From positions 1 through 38,182 of the forward strand of contig WRDS01000005.1 of the NCBI GenBank assembly GCA_009779675.1: a stretch of 38,182 nucleotides of DNA. The letters are read 5' to 3'. Below the pieces are notes generated by a model. The model saw only the letters and a list, made by a program, of their open reading frames with translations, made no database searches and had not been told where the DNA came from. This document shows positions 27,643-37,122 of this stretch, piece by piece (the stretch's first letter is position 1; the number at the start of each line of letters is the position of its first letter). The DNA comes from Coriobacteriia bacterium. GTDB lineage: Bacteria > Actinomycetota > Coriobacteriia > Anaerosomatales > PHET01. The position numbers and the translations under genes were made by a program.

Positions 27643-30600
27643 GGTCACCGACTCAAGCGCCACGCCGCCCATGATCTGCTCGGCAGACGAGGCATGGACC
27701 TCCTCGATCCTGACATCGCTAGGGAATGCGTCGTCGTCATCCATAGTTGGATCGAAGGTGACCCCCGCAAACGCCGAGACATCGATACCCCCCGCGTCGT
27801 CAAAGTCGAGGTCGGCAAAGATCGACTCGTCGATCTCCGGCTCCGGCTGCACAGGCAGAAGCGCCTCGATCTCCTTAAGCTCCTCGGGTGCCCATTCTGG
27901 CAGCGGCCCATCGAGCGCCACGCTCTGCTCGATGCTCTGCCCACGGTACGTGAGCGAGACCGACCGGTAGCGCCGCATGCCGGTCGCAGCCGGGATGAGC
28001 TTGCCAATGATGACGTTCTCCTTCAAGCCGAGCAGCTCGTCCTCTTTCCCAGCGATCGCCGCATCCGTCAGCACCCGGGTCGTCTCTTGGAATGATGCCG
28101 CCGACAGGAACGAATCGGTTGCAAGCGACGCTTTCGTGATGCCGAGGAGCACGGGGTGGCCGTTCGCGGCCTCGCCGCCCGCTGCGAGAGTGGCCTCGTT
28201 GGTCGCCGCAAAATCGAGGCGGTCGACAAGCTGCCCGGGCAAAAGCCCCGTGTCGCCAGGATCGGTCACCGTGACCTTGCGAAGCATCTGCCTGCTGATG
28301 ACCTCGATATGCTTGTCATTGATGTCGACGCCCTGGGAGCGGTAGACCTCCTGCACCTGCTCGACCGTATAGCCGAGGGTCTCATTGGGCCCCTTGAGCG
28401 CAAGCAGGTCGTGCGGGTTGATCGAGCCTTCGGTGAGCTGCTGCCCAAGCTCGACAAGCATCCCATTGACGACGCCGGAACGGAGACGGGCACGCCGAGA
28501 GACCGTGTAGGACCTCTCGTCGCCTTCTCCGTCGACGATCGTAAGGACCCGGCTTTTATCCGCATCCTCAATGGTGAGTATGCCGGCGATCTCGGCAATG
28601 ACCGCCTGCCCTTTTGGCTTGCGCGCCTCGAAAAGCTCGGTTACACGCGGAAGACCGTGCGTGATGTCCTCGCCTGCGACACCACCGGTATGGAACGTGC
28701 GCATCGTGAGCTGCGTGCCCGGCTCGCCGATCGACTGCGCGGCAATGATGCCGACCGCCGTACCGATGTCCACGGGGCGGCTGCTCGCAAGGTCCCACCC
28801 GTAGCATGCCTGGCAGATGCCGTGTCGCGCATGGCAGGTCATGACCGTCCTGGCCACCACATGGGTCACCCCGGCATCGGCAGTATCGGAGATGTCCGCG
28901 TCACTTGTGAAGTAGTAGCCCGCCTCACGTACGATCTCGCCCGTCTCTTTGGCTACCGCTGGCTCAAGCAGACAACGACCGACAAGGTTGTGGCCGGGGC
29001 TGCCGTCCTCATGCAGGAGGGCGAACGTGACCCCTTCATCGGTGCCACAATCGCTTTCGCGGACGATGACGTCCTGGGCGACATCGACAAGGCGCCTTGT
29101 CAGGTACCCCGAGTCTGCGGTACGCAGTGCGGTATCGGCAAGCCCTTTGCGCGCACCATGCGTGGAGATGAAGTACTCCAACACGGTGAGTCCTTCTCGG
29201 AAGTTCGCCTTGATCGGACGGTCGATGATCTCGCCTTTGGGGTTCGCCATGAGGCCGCGCATGCCGGCTAGCTGGCGGATCTGCTTGATATTACCGCGTG
29301 CCCCCGAGTGCGCCATCATGTAGACAGGGTTGAACCGGTCGAAAGCCGCCGCCATCGCCTCGCCGACATCGTCGTTTGCCTTTGTCCATACGTCGACGAT
29401 CTGACGGTGCCGCTCCTCCCGCGTGATCAGGCCCCGCTCATACTGGGTCTCGATCTTGTTGACCCGCACATCTGCCTCGGCAAGGATCTCGCCCTTGGAC
29501 TCCGGCACCGTCGCGTCGTAGACCGAGACGGTAACACCGGCCCGCGTTGCATAGTGGAAGCCGAGCCGCTTGATCTCGTCGAGGATCTGGCTCATCTCGG
29601 TCGTGGAGTACCGGCTCGAGCAGTCCTCTACAATATGGCTGATGCCCCGCTTGTTGATCTCGCGGTTCACAAAGGGGTAGTCATCCGGAAGCGACCGGTT
29701 GAACGTGATCCGCCCCACCGTCGTCGCGATCCGCTCGCCCGCTTTGCGCTCGCGGCGGATGATCTTCCCGTCCTCGATGCACTCTTCAAACATGCCCTCG
29801 CTCAGGCGGACCTCTATCTTCGCCTGAAGATCAAGGTCGGCACGCGAGTCATAGGCAAGAAGAGCATCGTCCGCATGCATGAAGGCACGCCCTTCGCCCG
29901 GCATACCCTCGCGCTCAGCGGTCAGGTAGTACAAGCCGATCACCATGTCCTGTGTCGGCGTGGTAAGCGGACGGCCATGGGCAGGGCTCTTGATGTTGTT
30001 GGTCGAGAGCATAAGGACACGGGCCTCCGCCTGCGCCTCTGCAGAGAGCGGGAGGTGGACGGCCATCTGGTCACCGTCGAAGTCGGCATTAAACGCCGTG
30101 CACACGAGCGGATGGATGCGGATCGCCTTGCCCTCCACAAGCACCGGCTCGAAAGCCTGGATCCCAAGACGGTGCAGCGTGGGTGCGCGGTTCAAAAGCA
30201 CCGGATGTTCCCGGATCACTTCTTCGAGCACGTCCCAGACCTCGCGGCTCTGACGGTCGACAAGCCGCTTTGCAGCCTTGATGTTTTGGACATGCTCACG
30301 GTCGACAAGCCGCTTCATCACAAAGGGCTTGAACAGCTCAAGCGCCATCGCCTTGGGCAGGCCGCACTGGTGGAGTTTTAGCTCCGGCCCGACCACGATA
30401 ACCGAGCGGCCCGAGTAATCCACCCGCTTGCCGAGCAGGTTCTGGCGGAACCGGCCCTGTTTGCCCTTCAGCATGTCCGAGATCGACTTAAGCGGACGGT
30501 TGCCCGGGCCTGTGACCGGACGCCCACGGCGCCCGTTGTCAAAGAGCGCGTCCACCGCCTCCTGGAGCATGCGCTTCTCATTGTTCACGATGATCTCAGG

Positions 30601-31728
30601 TGCCCCGAGGTCAAGCAGCCTTTTAAGGCGGTTGTTGCGGTTGATCACGCGCCGATACAGGTCGTTCAGATCGCTCGTGGCAAAACGCCCGCCGTCAAGC
30701 TGGACCATCGGGCGCAGGTCCGGCGGGATCACCGGCACCGCGTCAAGGATCATCCACTCGGGACGGTTGGAGCTCTTCTTGAAGCTGTCAACGACCTTCA
30801 GGCGCTTGATCGCCTTCAGGCGCTTCTGCCCCTTGCCCTCGCTGATCTGCACCCTTAGATCCTCGCCGAGCGCATCCAGATCGACCTGCGAAAGCAGGTC
30901 CTTTATCGCCTCGGCACCCATGCCGCCACGGAAATAGGTGCCATAGCGCATCTTCATCTCGCGGTAAAGCGTCTCGCCACTGATAAGCGACTTGACCGAG
31001 AGCTTCGAGAACGTGTCGAAGGCATCACTTAAAAGCCCTCTGCGGTCCCGATACTCTTCCTCGATATCTTTAAGGTCGCGCTCGGCGTGTTTTGTGAGCT
31101 TCTTCACCCGCTCCTCGACAGCAGCGCCCTCGAAGACCTCGTCCCCTTCCTCAGGCTCGATCTCACCACGTGCGACAGCGATCAGCCGGTCGCGCTCGCC
31201 TTCGACCTCGTTGGCCTCCTCGCCCATCTCGGCCTCCAGCTGCTCAAGGTCGGCGGTGAGCTCGTCTTTGAGCATCGCAAGGTCTGCCTCGCGATCCTCT
31301 TCGTTTACCGAGGTGATGATCGAGGAGGCGAAGTACAGCACCTTCTCAAGGTCCTTTGGAGCGATGTCGAGCAGATACCCCATGCGGGAAGGGACGCCCT
31401 TGAAGTACCATATGTGACTTACCGGTGCCGCAAGCTCGATGTGGCCCATACGCTCCCGACGCACTTTGGCACGCGTGACTTCGACACCGCAGCGCTCGCA
31501 CACGATGCCCTTGAAGCGCACCCGTTTGTATTTGCCGCAGTAACACTCCCAGTCCTTGGTAGGGCCAAAGATCTTCTCGCAGAAAAGACCGTCTTTTTCA
31601 GGCTTGAGCGTACGGTAGTTGATGGTCTCGGGCTTTTTGACTTCGCCCCGCGACCACTGCCGGATCTGTTCGGAGGATGCAAAGCCAATGTGAAGCCGGT
31701 CAAAGTTGTTCACGTCAACTTCAAGCAC
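27457..31728 (-). CDS. rpoC: RNA polymerase beta' subunit with alpha-CTD-like C-terminal domain
   Basis: This 1423-residue catalytic subunit has N-terminal zinc Cys62, Cys64, Cys77 and Cys80, the actinobacterial coiled-coil insert at about 143-235, and the active-site NADFDGDQ at 547-554 (Asp549, 551, 553). The trigger-loop region is [22 protein letters not shown], and the second zinc site is at [11 protein letters not shown]. The canonical body ends near 1275. Then follow an acidic linker (about 1278-1362) and residues 1363-1423, which align without gaps to this organism's own alpha C-terminal domain. Start is GTG, 2 bases after the rpoB stop. Confidence 0.98.
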   Translation of the reverse strand: MLEVDVNNFDRLHIGFASSEQIRQWSRGEVKKPETINYRTLKPEKDGLFCEKIFGPTKDWECYCGKYKRVRFKGIVCERCGVEVTRAKVRRERMGHIELAAPVSHIWYFKGVPSRMGYLLDIAPKDLEKVLYFASSIITSVNEEDREADLAMLKDELTADLEQLEAEMGEEANEVEGERDRLIAVARGEIEPEEGDEVFEGAAVEERVKKLTKHAERDLKDIEEEYRDRRGLLSDAFDTFSKLSVKSLISGETLYREMKMRYGTYFRGGMGAEAIKDLLSQVDLDALGEDLRVQISEGKGQKRLKAIKRLKVVDSFKKSSNRPEWMILDAVPVIPPDLRPMVQLDGGRFATSDLNDLYRRVINRNNRLKRLLDLGAPEIIVNNEKRMLQEAVDALFDNGRRGRPVTGPGNRPLKSISDMLKGKQGRFRQNLLGKRVDYSGRSVIVVGPELKLHQCGLPKAMALELFKPFVMKRLVDREHVQNIKAAKRLVDRQSREVWDVLEEVIREHPVLLNRAPTLHRLGIQAFEPVLVEGKAIRIHPLVCTAFNADFDGDQMAVHLPLSAEAQAEARVLMLSTNNIKSPAHGRPLTTPTQDMVIGLYYLTAEREGMPGEGRAFMHADDALLAYDSRADLDLQAKIEVRLSEGMFEECIEDGKIIRRERKAGERIATTVGRITFNRSLPDDYPFVNREINKRGISHIVEDCSSRYSTTEMSQILDEIKRLGFHYATRAGVTVSVYDATVPESKGEILAEADVRVNKIETQYERGLITREERHRQIVDVWTKANDDVGEAMAAAFDRFNPVYMMAHSGARGNIKQIRQLAGMRGLMANPKGEIIDRPIKANFREGLTVLEYFISTHGARKGLADTALRTADSGYLTRRLVDVAQDVIVRESDCGTDEGVTFALLHEDGSPGHNLVGRCLLEPAVAKETGEIVREAGYYFTSDADISDTADAGVTHVVARTVMTCHARHGICQACYGWDLASSRPVDIGTAVGIIAAQSIGEPGTQLTMRTFHTGGVAGEDITHGLPRVTELFEARKPKGQAVIAEIAGILTIEDADKSRVLTIVDGEGDERSYTVSRRARLRSGVVNGMLVELGQQLTEGSINPHDLLALKGPNETLGYTVEQVQEVYRSQGVDINDKHIEVISRQMLRKVTVTDPGDTGLLPGQLVDRLDFAATNEATLAAGGEAANGHPVLLGITKASLATDSFLSAASFQETTRVLTDAAIAGKEDELLGLKENVIIGKLIPAATGMRRYRSVSLTYRGQSIEQSVALDGPLPEWAPEELKEIEALLPVQPEPEIDESIFADLDFDDAGGIDVSAFAGVTFDPTMDDDDAFPSDVRIEEVHASSAEQIMGGVALESVTLAEIGVSTRWVNKFAEAGITSVADLKDKDEDDLLELPGIGQKAVNEVRAGLDSHGFMSVLQ

Positions 31729-31730
31729 TC

Positions 31731-34700
31731 TTACTCCCCTTCATCCGGGAAAAGACCGGAGCCGTCAAAATCAGTCGTCGTGCTCAGGGCAGAGATGTCT
31801 GCATCGAGCAGCTGCTCAAGCGCATCGACCGAGTCGATGTCGCCGCCCTCTTCCTCGGCGCTGCCTAAATCGAGCCCATATTCCTCGACAGTCTTAAAGA
31901 TGTCCTCGTCGTCATCCTTCAGTTCGATCTCCTCGCCCGATTCGCTGATGATCTCGACATCAAGGCAAAGGGACTGCATCTCCTTAATCAGGACCTTGAA
32001 GGACTCGGGGATACCCGGCTCAGGGATGTTCTCGCCTTTAACGATAGCCTCATACGCCTTGACACGACCGAAGATATCGTCGGACTTGATGGTGAGTATC
32101 TCCTGGAGGACGTAGGCTGCGCCGTACGCGTAAAGCGCCCACACCTCCATCTCCCCGAAACGCTGACCGCCGAATTGCGCCTTGCCGCCGAGCGGCTGCT
32201 GGGTGATAAGCGAGTAGGGGCCCGTGGAGCGCGCATGGATCTTGTCGTCAACCAAGTGGAGCAGTTTAAGGATGTATATCTGCCCGACCGTGATCGGTTC
32301 GCGGAAGGGCTCGCCGGTCCGTCCATCAAAAAGCCGTGTCTTGCCCTCCCGAGACAGCGTGGGAATGAACTGCGGCATGACCTTCTCGCCAAACAGCTCG
32401 CGCTGCTTGGCCTCAAGGTTCCGGTTCGCTGCCTCGATGACCGCCGATATCTCGGTCTCACTTGCCCCGTCAAACACCGGTGTGGCGACATGCATCGGGC
32501 CGGGAACGATCTCCTTCGACTTGGGGTCGTCGTTCCACCCGACCTGTGCGGCCCAGCCGAGGTGCGTCTCAAGCAGCTGGCCGATGTTCATTCGGCTGGG
32601 AACGCCGAGCGGGTTCAAGATGATGTCGACAGGAGTGCCGTCGGAAAGGAAGGGCATGTCCTCGATGGGGAGGATCTTTGCGATGACCCCCTTGTTGCCG
32701 TGACGACCGGCAAGCTTGTCCCCCTCGTTGATCTTGCGCTTCTGCGCGACGTACACGCGCACAAGGTCGTTGACACCCGGCGATAGGTCATCGCCAGCCT
32801 CTCGCGAGAACGTACGCACCGAGATGACCCGACCGGTTTCACCGTGCGGCACTTTAAGCGAGGTATCGCGCACCTCGCGCGCCTTCTCGCCGAATATCGC
32901 CCGCAAGAGGCGCTCCTCGGCGGTAAGCTCTGTCTCCCCCTTAGGGGTGACCTTGCCCACAAGGACATCGCCTGGGAAGACCTCGGCACCAACGCGGATC
33001 ACCCCGTCGCTGTCAAGGTTTGCAAGGATGTCCTCGCCGACATTGGGTATCTCGCGGGTGATCTCCTCCGGCCCGAGCTTGGTGTCCCGTGCCTCGACCT
33101 CGTACTCCTCGATATGGATCGATGTGAGCAGGTCGTCTTTGGCCACGCGCTCGCTGATGATGATGGCGTCCTCGTAGTTGTGCCCTTCCCAGGGCATGAA
33201 CGCCACAAGCAGGTTCTGGCCGAGCGCAAGCTCGCTGTTCTCGGTAGAGGGCCCATCCGCAAGAACCTGGCTCTCAACCACCGGATCGCCCATGGACACA
33301 AGCGGACGGTGATTGACGCAGGTGCCCTGGTTGGAGCGCTGGAATTTAGGAAGCCGATACTCGTCAAGCGTGCCATCCTCCGCACGCACAACGATGTTGT
33401 GGCTGTCTACGGACTCGACCCTGCCCGTGCGACGGGCGCAGATGATCTCACCGGTGTCCTTTGCCGCACGATACTCCAGCCCGGTTCCCACAAGCGGGGC
33501 CGAGGCACGCAAAAGCGGTACCGCCTGGCGCTGCATGTTCGACCCCATAAGCGCCCGATTGGCATCGTCATGCTCCAGGAACGGGATCAGGGCGGTGGCC
33601 ACCGATACCATCTGGCGCGGCGAGACATCCATGAAGTCGACTTCCGCCGGTGGGCGCTCCTCCGGCTCCCCGAACTGCGCGTTGGCCCCATGCCCCTTCA
33701 CGCGACAGAGCACACGCGGGCTCTTGAACTTGCCGGTCTTCGCATCAAACAGCTCGCTTGCCTGGGCGATGACGTACTGCTCCTCCTCATCGGCGGTAAG
33801 ATAGACGATCTCATCCGTCACCTTGCCACGGATGACCTTGCGGTACGGGGTCTCAATGAAACCGTAAGGATTGATGCGCCCGAATGTGGCAAGGCAGCCG
33901 ATAAGTCCGATGTTGGGGCCTTCAGGCGTCTCGATGGGACACATGCGCCCATAGTGGCTCGGGTGGACGTCCCGGACCTCGAAGCCCGCTCGCTCGCGCG
34001 AAAGGCCGCCAGGGCCGAGCGCCGAGAGACGCCGCTTGTGCGTAAGCCCGGAGACAGAGTTGGTCTGGTCGAAGAATTGCGAGAGCTGCGACGAGCCAAA
34101 GAACTCTTTGATAGACGCAACAATGGGGCGGATGTTGATGAGCGACTGCGGGGTGATCTCGTTCACATCCTGGGTCGTCATGCGCTCACGGACAACGCGC
34201 TCCATGCGCGCAAGGCCGATCCGGAACTGATTCTGGATCAGCTCCCCGACGTTGCGGATCCGCCGATTGCCAAAATGGTCGATATCGTCGACATGATAGC
34301 CCTCCTTGCCCTCCCAGAGCGCTACGAGGTACTGGACAGATGCCTTGATATCCTCCAAAGTCAGCGTCGTCCCATTATCTGGGATCGTGAGGCCGAGCTT
34401 TTTGTTGACCTTATAACGACCGACCTTGGCAAGATCGTACCGTTGCGGGTTGAAGAAAAGACCGTCAAGCAACGCCCGCGCAGACTCGACCGTGGGAGGC
34501 TCGCCAGGGCGCAGACGCTTGTATATCTCCAAAAGCGCATCTTCGTGGGTCTCGGTGAAGTCGCGCTCAAGCGTGCGCTCAATCGCCTCCGAGCTGCCAA
34601 ACATCTCGAGTATCTCATCGCGGGTCTCGACAATGCCGAGCGCCTTGAGAAGCACCGTCACAGGCTGCTTGCGCTTACGATCGACTCGGACGTTTACCAC

Positions 34701-35246
34701 ATCGCGCCGATCGGTCTCGAGTTCAAGCCATGCGCCGCGCGCCGGTATCACCTTTGCCGTGTAAATGATCTTGTCACTCGTCTTGTCAAGCTCCTCGGCA
34801 TAATAGACGCCGGGTGAACGGACGAGCTGGGAGACCACAACGCGCTCCGTGCCATTGATGACAAACGTGCCTTGCTCGGTCATGAGTGGGAAGTCGCCCA
34901 TAAAGACGGACTGTTCCTTCATCTCCCCCGTCTCTTTATTGATGAACACTACATCAACAAAGAGCGGGGCTTGATAGGACATGTCCTTGTCTTTGCACTC
35001 GTCGACCGAGTACTTGGGCTCGCCGAACTCATGATCACGGAACTCGACCGCGAGCGCACCGGTAAAATCCTCAATTGGCGAAATGTCCGAGAACGTCTCG
35101 TGGAGCCCCTGGTTAAGGAACCAGGCGAACGACTCTTTTTGAATTGCGATCAGATTAGGGACTTCAAGTACTTCAGGTGTCTTGGCGAAGCTCCGACGTT
35201 GACGCCGATCGGGGCTGATGACGGGGGAAGATTCTCCGTGGGGCAC
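31731..35246 (-). CDS. rpoB: RNA polymerase beta subunit
   Basis: This 1171-residue catalytic subunit starts at GTG 35246, supported by GAAGGAGG 10 bases upstream; a longer frame to 35294 has no such site. The rifampicin pocket is at about 385-412. The main resistance positions are wild type (Asp393, His403, Ser408 = E. coli D516, H526, S531), but neighbours differ from E. coli: Phe392 (M515), Thr395 (N518), Ser397 (P520) and Val398 (L521). Motifs [34 protein letters not shown] and [25 protein letters not shown] are intact. It forms an operon with rpoC. Confidence 0.98.
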   Translation of the reverse strand: MPHGESSPVISPDRRQRRSFAKTPEVLEVPNLIAIQKESFAWFLNQGLHETFSDISPIEDFTGALAVEFRDHEFGEPKYSVDECKDKDMSYQAPLFVDVVFINKETGEMKEQSVFMGDFPLMTEQGTFVINGTERVVVSQLVRSPGVYYAEELDKTSDKIIYTAKVIPARGAWLELETDRRDVVNVRVDRKRKQPVTVLLKALGIVETRDEILEMFGSSEAIERTLERDFTETHEDALLEIYKRLRPGEPPTVESARALLDGLFFNPQRYDLAKVGRYKVNKKLGLTIPDNGTTLTLEDIKASVQYLVALWEGKEGYHVDDIDHFGNRRIRNVGELIQNQFRIGLARMERVVRERMTTQDVNEITPQSLINIRPIVASIKEFFGSSQLSQFFDQTNSVSGLTHKRRLSALGPGGLSRERAGFEVRDVHPSHYGRMCPIETPEGPNIGLIGCLATFGRINPYGFIETPYRKVIRGKVTDEIVYLTADEEEQYVIAQASELFDAKTGKFKSPRVLCRVKGHGANAQFGEPEERPPAEVDFMDVSPRQMVSVATALIPFLEHDDANRALMGSNMQRQAVPLLRASAPLVGTGLEYRAAKDTGEIICARRTGRVESVDSHNIVVRAEDGTLDEYRLPKFQRSNQGTCVNHRPLVSMGDPVVESQVLADGPSTENSELALGQNLLVAFMPWEGHNYEDAIIISERVAKDDLLTSIHIEEYEVEARDTKLGPEEITREIPNVGEDILANLDSDGVIRVGAEVFPGDVLVGKVTPKGETELTAEERLLRAIFGEKAREVRDTSLKVPHGETGRVISVRTFSREAGDDLSPGVNDLVRVYVAQKRKINEGDKLAGRHGNKGVIAKILPIEDMPFLSDGTPVDIILNPLGVPSRMNIGQLLETHLGWAAQVGWNDDPKSKEIVPGPMHVATPVFDGASETEISAVIEAANRNLEAKQRELFGEKVMPQFIPTLSREGKTRLFDGRTGEPFREPITVGQIYILKLLHLVDDKIHARSTGPYSLITQQPLGGKAQFGGQRFGEMEVWALYAYGAAYVLQEILTIKSDDIFGRVKAYEAIVKGENIPEPGIPESFKVLIKEMQSLCLDVEIISESGEEIELKDDDEDIFKTVEEYGLDLGSAEEEGGDIDSVDALEQLLDADISALSTTTDFDGSGLFPDEGE

Positions 35247-35282
35247 CAGGCGATTCCTCCTTCGAAGGGGTAGAGCGACCGA

Positions 35283-35329
35283 CAATAGCCGCAAAGTAAT
35301 AGGCTAGTCAAAGAATTACCTTGCGTCAA
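35283..35329 (-). promoter_or_regulatory. Overlapping promoters for rpoBC
   Basis: TTGACG (35324-35329) is 17 bases from TAGCCT (35301-35306). TTGACT (35306-35311) is 17 bases from CTATTG (35283-35288). The -35 boxes are good and both -10 boxes are weak. This gives rpoBC a promoter separate from rplJL. Confidence 0.6.
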
Positions 35330-35330
35330 G

Positions 35331-35370
35331 AAATATTTTGATAAAAGCATTAAAGTATCAGAAATAAATA
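35331..35370 (-). promoter_or_regulatory. UP-element-like AT-rich block upstream of the rpoB promoter
   Basis: Only 6 of 40 bases are G or C, in a window that is otherwise GC-rich. It ends one base before the upstream -35 box, the position at which alpha C-terminal domains bind UP elements. Confidence 0.5.
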
Positions 35371-35411
35371 CCAGAGACCTCAGGGACGGAATGCCAGAGG
35401 CCATGGCAGCG

Positions 35412-35442
35412 AAAAGGCCGACGCGCTATGCCTCGGCCTTTT
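35412..35442. terminator. Intrinsic terminator after rplJL
   Basis: AAAAGGCCGA and TCGGCCTTTT form ten base pairs with an 11-base loop. On the minus strand the stem ends in CCTTTTC, so it ends the rplJL transcript. The reverse strand is also compatible with termination. Confidence 0.8.
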
Positions 35443-35573
35443 GTATATCGCTCATGATGCTTGAAGCCATGCCCCAAAGACCCGCTTGGCGCCTGAGGCT
35501 GTAACCCGACCAGCCTGATCGCGCACGACAACAGCTGCGTCCGCAAGCGTCCAAGCGAGGGGATCAGCCCACT

Positions 35574-35954
35574 CTACTTGAGGGTGATCGCAGCACCAGC
35601 CTCTTCGAGTTTGGCCTTTGCCTCTTCCGCCTTGTCCTTGGCAGCACCGTCGATGATCGTCTTTGGAGCGCCCTCTACCACATCCTTGGCCTCTTTGAGA
35701 CCCAGGCCGGTCAGCTCGCGCACGACCTTGATGACAGCGATCTTGTTGTCCCCATAGCCCTCAAGCACGACGTCGAAGGAGTCTTTCTCCTCGGCAGCCT
35801 CCGCCTCTCCGCCACCGGCAGCGACAGCGCCGACCATGACAGGAGCTGCAGCGGACACGCCAAAGATCTCCTCGAGCTCCTTGACAAGCTCGGAAAGCTC
35901 AAGTGCGGGCATCTGCTTGATTGCCTCGATAATCTCTTCTTTACTGACAGCCAT
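35574..35954 (-). CDS. rplL: 50S ribosomal protein L7/L12
   Basis: This 126-residue stalk protein is present in several copies and recruits EF-G, EF-Tu and IF-2. The N-terminal dimerisation domain ([19 protein letters not shown]) is followed by an Ala/Gly hinge (about 34-52) and the C-terminal factor-binding domain with [30 protein letters not shown] 35954 matches the family start and has AAGGAG at 10 bases. The ATG at 35975 would add MKRRITK, whose codons include the ribosome site itself. Confidence 0.98.
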   Translation of the reverse strand: MAVSKEEIIEAIKQMPALELSELVKELEEIFGVSAAAPVMVGAVAAGGGEAEAAEEKDSFDVVLEGYGDNKIAVIKVVRELTGLGLKEAKDVVEGAPKTIIDGAAKDKAEEAKAKLEEAGAAITLK

Positions 35955-36023
35955 CTTGGTGATTCTCCTTTTCATGTCTCATATGACCGGCCATGCCGAC
36001 CGGAAGGTGTCAGACAGCAACCT

Positions 36024-36542
36024 TTATGCCGCCTTCTCTTTGGCAATCGCATCGAGCACGGTAACAAACGCTTGTGCCGGTCCGCTGAGCACGCGGACGG
36101 TACCGGTGAGCGGGTTCTGCATCGTGCCGAGCAGGCTTGCGATGAGCCCCTCGTACGACGGGAGCTTCGCTATTGCCTTGACATCGCTCGCATCAACCAC
36201 GCGGTTTTGGACCAAGCCGCCCTTGAACTCGAGCGCATGATGCTCCTTTGAGAACGCGGAAAGCGCCTTGGCAGGAGCAACCGGATCGCCCGGAATAAAG
36301 ACGAACGCGGTCGGCCCCTCCAGATAGCTGCCCATACTGGGCAACGCCAGCTCCCTGATCGCGATCTCGGTGAGTGAGTTCTTATAGATTTTGACCTCAC
36401 CACCAGCCTCGCGGGTCTTGCCGCGAAGCTCTTGCATCTCTTTGACCGTGAGACCTCGGTAGTCAACAAGGATCACAGCCTCGGATCCGTTAAGCCATCC
36501 CTTGATCTCATCAACCAGCTCTTCTTTTCGTGCAGTTGGCAT
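36024..36542 (-). CDS. rplJ: 50S ribosomal protein L10
   Basis: This 172-residue protein anchors the L7/L12 stalk to 23S rRNA. Seen are KEELVDEIKGWLNGSEAVILVDYRGLTVKEMQELR at the start and the C-terminal helix FVTVLDAIAKEKAA that binds L12 dimers. It has a strong ribosome site (AAAGGAGGG). It is preceded by a regulated leader with an L10-leader-like RNA and a terminator, which suggests feedback control by the L10-L12 complex. Confidence 0.98.
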   Translation of the reverse strand: MPTARKEELVDEIKGWLNGSEAVILVDYRGLTVKEMQELRGKTREAGGEVKIYKNSLTEIAIRELALPSMGSYLEGPTAFVFIPGDPVAPAKALSAFSKEHHALEFKGGLVQNRVVDASDVKAIAKLPSYEGLIASLLGTMQNPLTGTVRVLSGPAQAFVTVLDAIAKEKAA

Positions 36543-36611
36543 CCTATCAATCCCTCCTTTCTTTCACGCGCATGTCCGCCGATGTCTTTGACCAGCCGGT
36601 CTCCTTGGCCT

Positions 36612-36664
36612 GACCACCCTGCCAAGCGACCACCTGGACAGGCGGAGCGCCTTGTCCCTTTAGG
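36612..36664 (-). repeat. Second copy of a 53-base structured element, downstream of the terminator
   Basis: It matches the copy at 36764-36816 at 46 of 53 positions. The RNA forms an AGGCG / CGCCT stem with a CTC loop, extended below by GGAC / GTCC. One paired position differs between the copies in a compensated way (A-U here, G-C there). Confidence 0.8.
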
Positions 36665-36695
36665 AAAGACGATGGGGTGGTGGGCTTTGCGGCCC

Positions 36696-36734
36696 ATAAA
36701 ACACGACCCCCGCACCAAAGAGGCACGGGGGTCG
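36696..36734 (-). terminator. Intrinsic terminator (attenuator) in the rplJ leader
   Basis: CGACCCCCG and CGGGGGTCG form a perfect nine-base-pair stem with a 13-base loop, followed on the minus strand by TGTTTTAT. It lies between the promoter and rplJ, so it must be read through for rplJL expression. Confidence 0.85.
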
Positions 36735-36763
36735 CAGAAGCTCCACATCTGGCAGGATCAGAG

Positions 36764-36816
36764 GATCATCCCGCCAAGCGACCACCTAGGCAGGCGGAGC
36801 GCCTTGCTCCTTTAGG
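36764..36816 (-). repeat. First copy of the 53-base structured element, inside the L10-leader-like region
   Basis: This copy lies just upstream of the terminator. Its RNA forms the same AGGCG / CGCCT stem. It also overlaps the presumed 3' half of the L10 leader (GCCTAGGTGG). Confidence 0.8.
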
Positions 36817-36852
36817 CCCGGCATGTTCCCAAGCACCAGCTGTCTTTGGCAG
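36780..36852 (-). ncRNA. Probable L10 leader (ribosomal protein autoregulatory RNA)
   Basis: The transcript contains CCAAAGACAGCTGGTGC (36833-36849) and later TGCCTAGGTGG. These resemble the AAGAC-GC-GGU and AGGU signatures of L10 leaders in Gram-positives. The position, between promoter and terminator upstream of rplJ, is right. I could not pair the whole structure by eye, so the call is moderate. Confidence 0.5.
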
Positions 36853-36854
36853 CA

Positions 36855-36881
36855 GACATAACGCGCTATTATCTATGTCAA
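36855..36881 (-). promoter_or_regulatory. Promoter for rplJL
   Basis: A perfect TTGACA (36876-36881) is followed after 15 bases by TATGTC (36855-36860). Spacing is short, but the position just before the leader RNA fits. Two more TTGACA boxes lie upstream at 37012-37017 and 37030-37035 without good -10 boxes. Confidence 0.55.
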
Positions 36882-37008
36882 GTCGTGTCCATAAAGTCGT
36901 ATGCAAATCCGTACATCAAACCATCAAGCACAAATCGCTCACGTGCGGGCTGCCGAGCGCAAAGCGCCTTACACCCGAACGACGTATGAGTGTGCACGCC
37001 CACACGTC

Positions 37009-37040
37009 AGCTGTCAAGCAACAGCCGGCTGTCAAGCAAC
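37009..37040. repeat. Direct repeat GCTGTCAAGCAA x2
   Basis: The 12 bases GCTGTCAAGCAA occur twice with an 18-base period. On the minus strand each contains TTGACA. Confidence 0.75.
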
Positions 37041-37092
37041 CCCGGCAGCGGGAAGACCCACAGGAAAGACCCGTCAGCCGGAAGTATAAGCC

Positions 37093-37122
37093 GCCTTGCC
37101 TTGCCTTGCCTTGCCTTGCCTT
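37093..37122. repeat. Pentanucleotide microsatellite GCCTT after rplA
   Basis: About six uninterrupted copies of GCCTT run up to and into the rplA stop codon (the minus strand reads TAAGGCAAGGC and so on). Confidence 0.9.

Larger units (their letters stand above)
35247..35573 (-). other. rplL-rpoB spacer (327 bases)
   Basis: From the rplL stop towards rpoB, the spacer holds about 130 bases with nothing recognisable, then a ten-base-pair terminator at 35412-35442, a very AT-rich block at 35331-35370 (about 15% GC), two overlapping promoters at 35283-35329 and the rpoB ribosome site at 35257-35264. No gene is seen. Confidence 0.7.
36543..37120 (-). other. rplA-rplJ spacer (578 bases): regulatory leader, no gene
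   Basis: In transcription order the spacer contains a GCCTT pentamer array, two copies of a 12-base repeat with TTGACA, a promoter at 36855-36881, an L10-leader-like region at about 36780-36852, one copy of a 53-base element (36764-36816), an intrinsic terminator (36696-36734), a small hairpin (36681-36696) and a second copy of the element (36612-36664). No open frame looks real. Confidence 0.75.

Noticed and set aside
28156-30381. Long plus-strand frames opposite rpoC (371 and 357 codons)
   Set aside because: Shadow of the rpoC coding frame; no independent signals.
32844-34817. A 657-codon open frame on the plus strand opposite rpoB
   Set aside because: It is exactly antisense to a certain rpoB reading frame; long antisense frames are expected in GC-rich codon-biased genes. 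It has no family motifs and no ribosome site.
35247-35294. Longer rpoB start
   Set aside because: The extension contains the GAAGGAGG ribosome site and promoter-proximal sequence, and gives a non-family N terminus.
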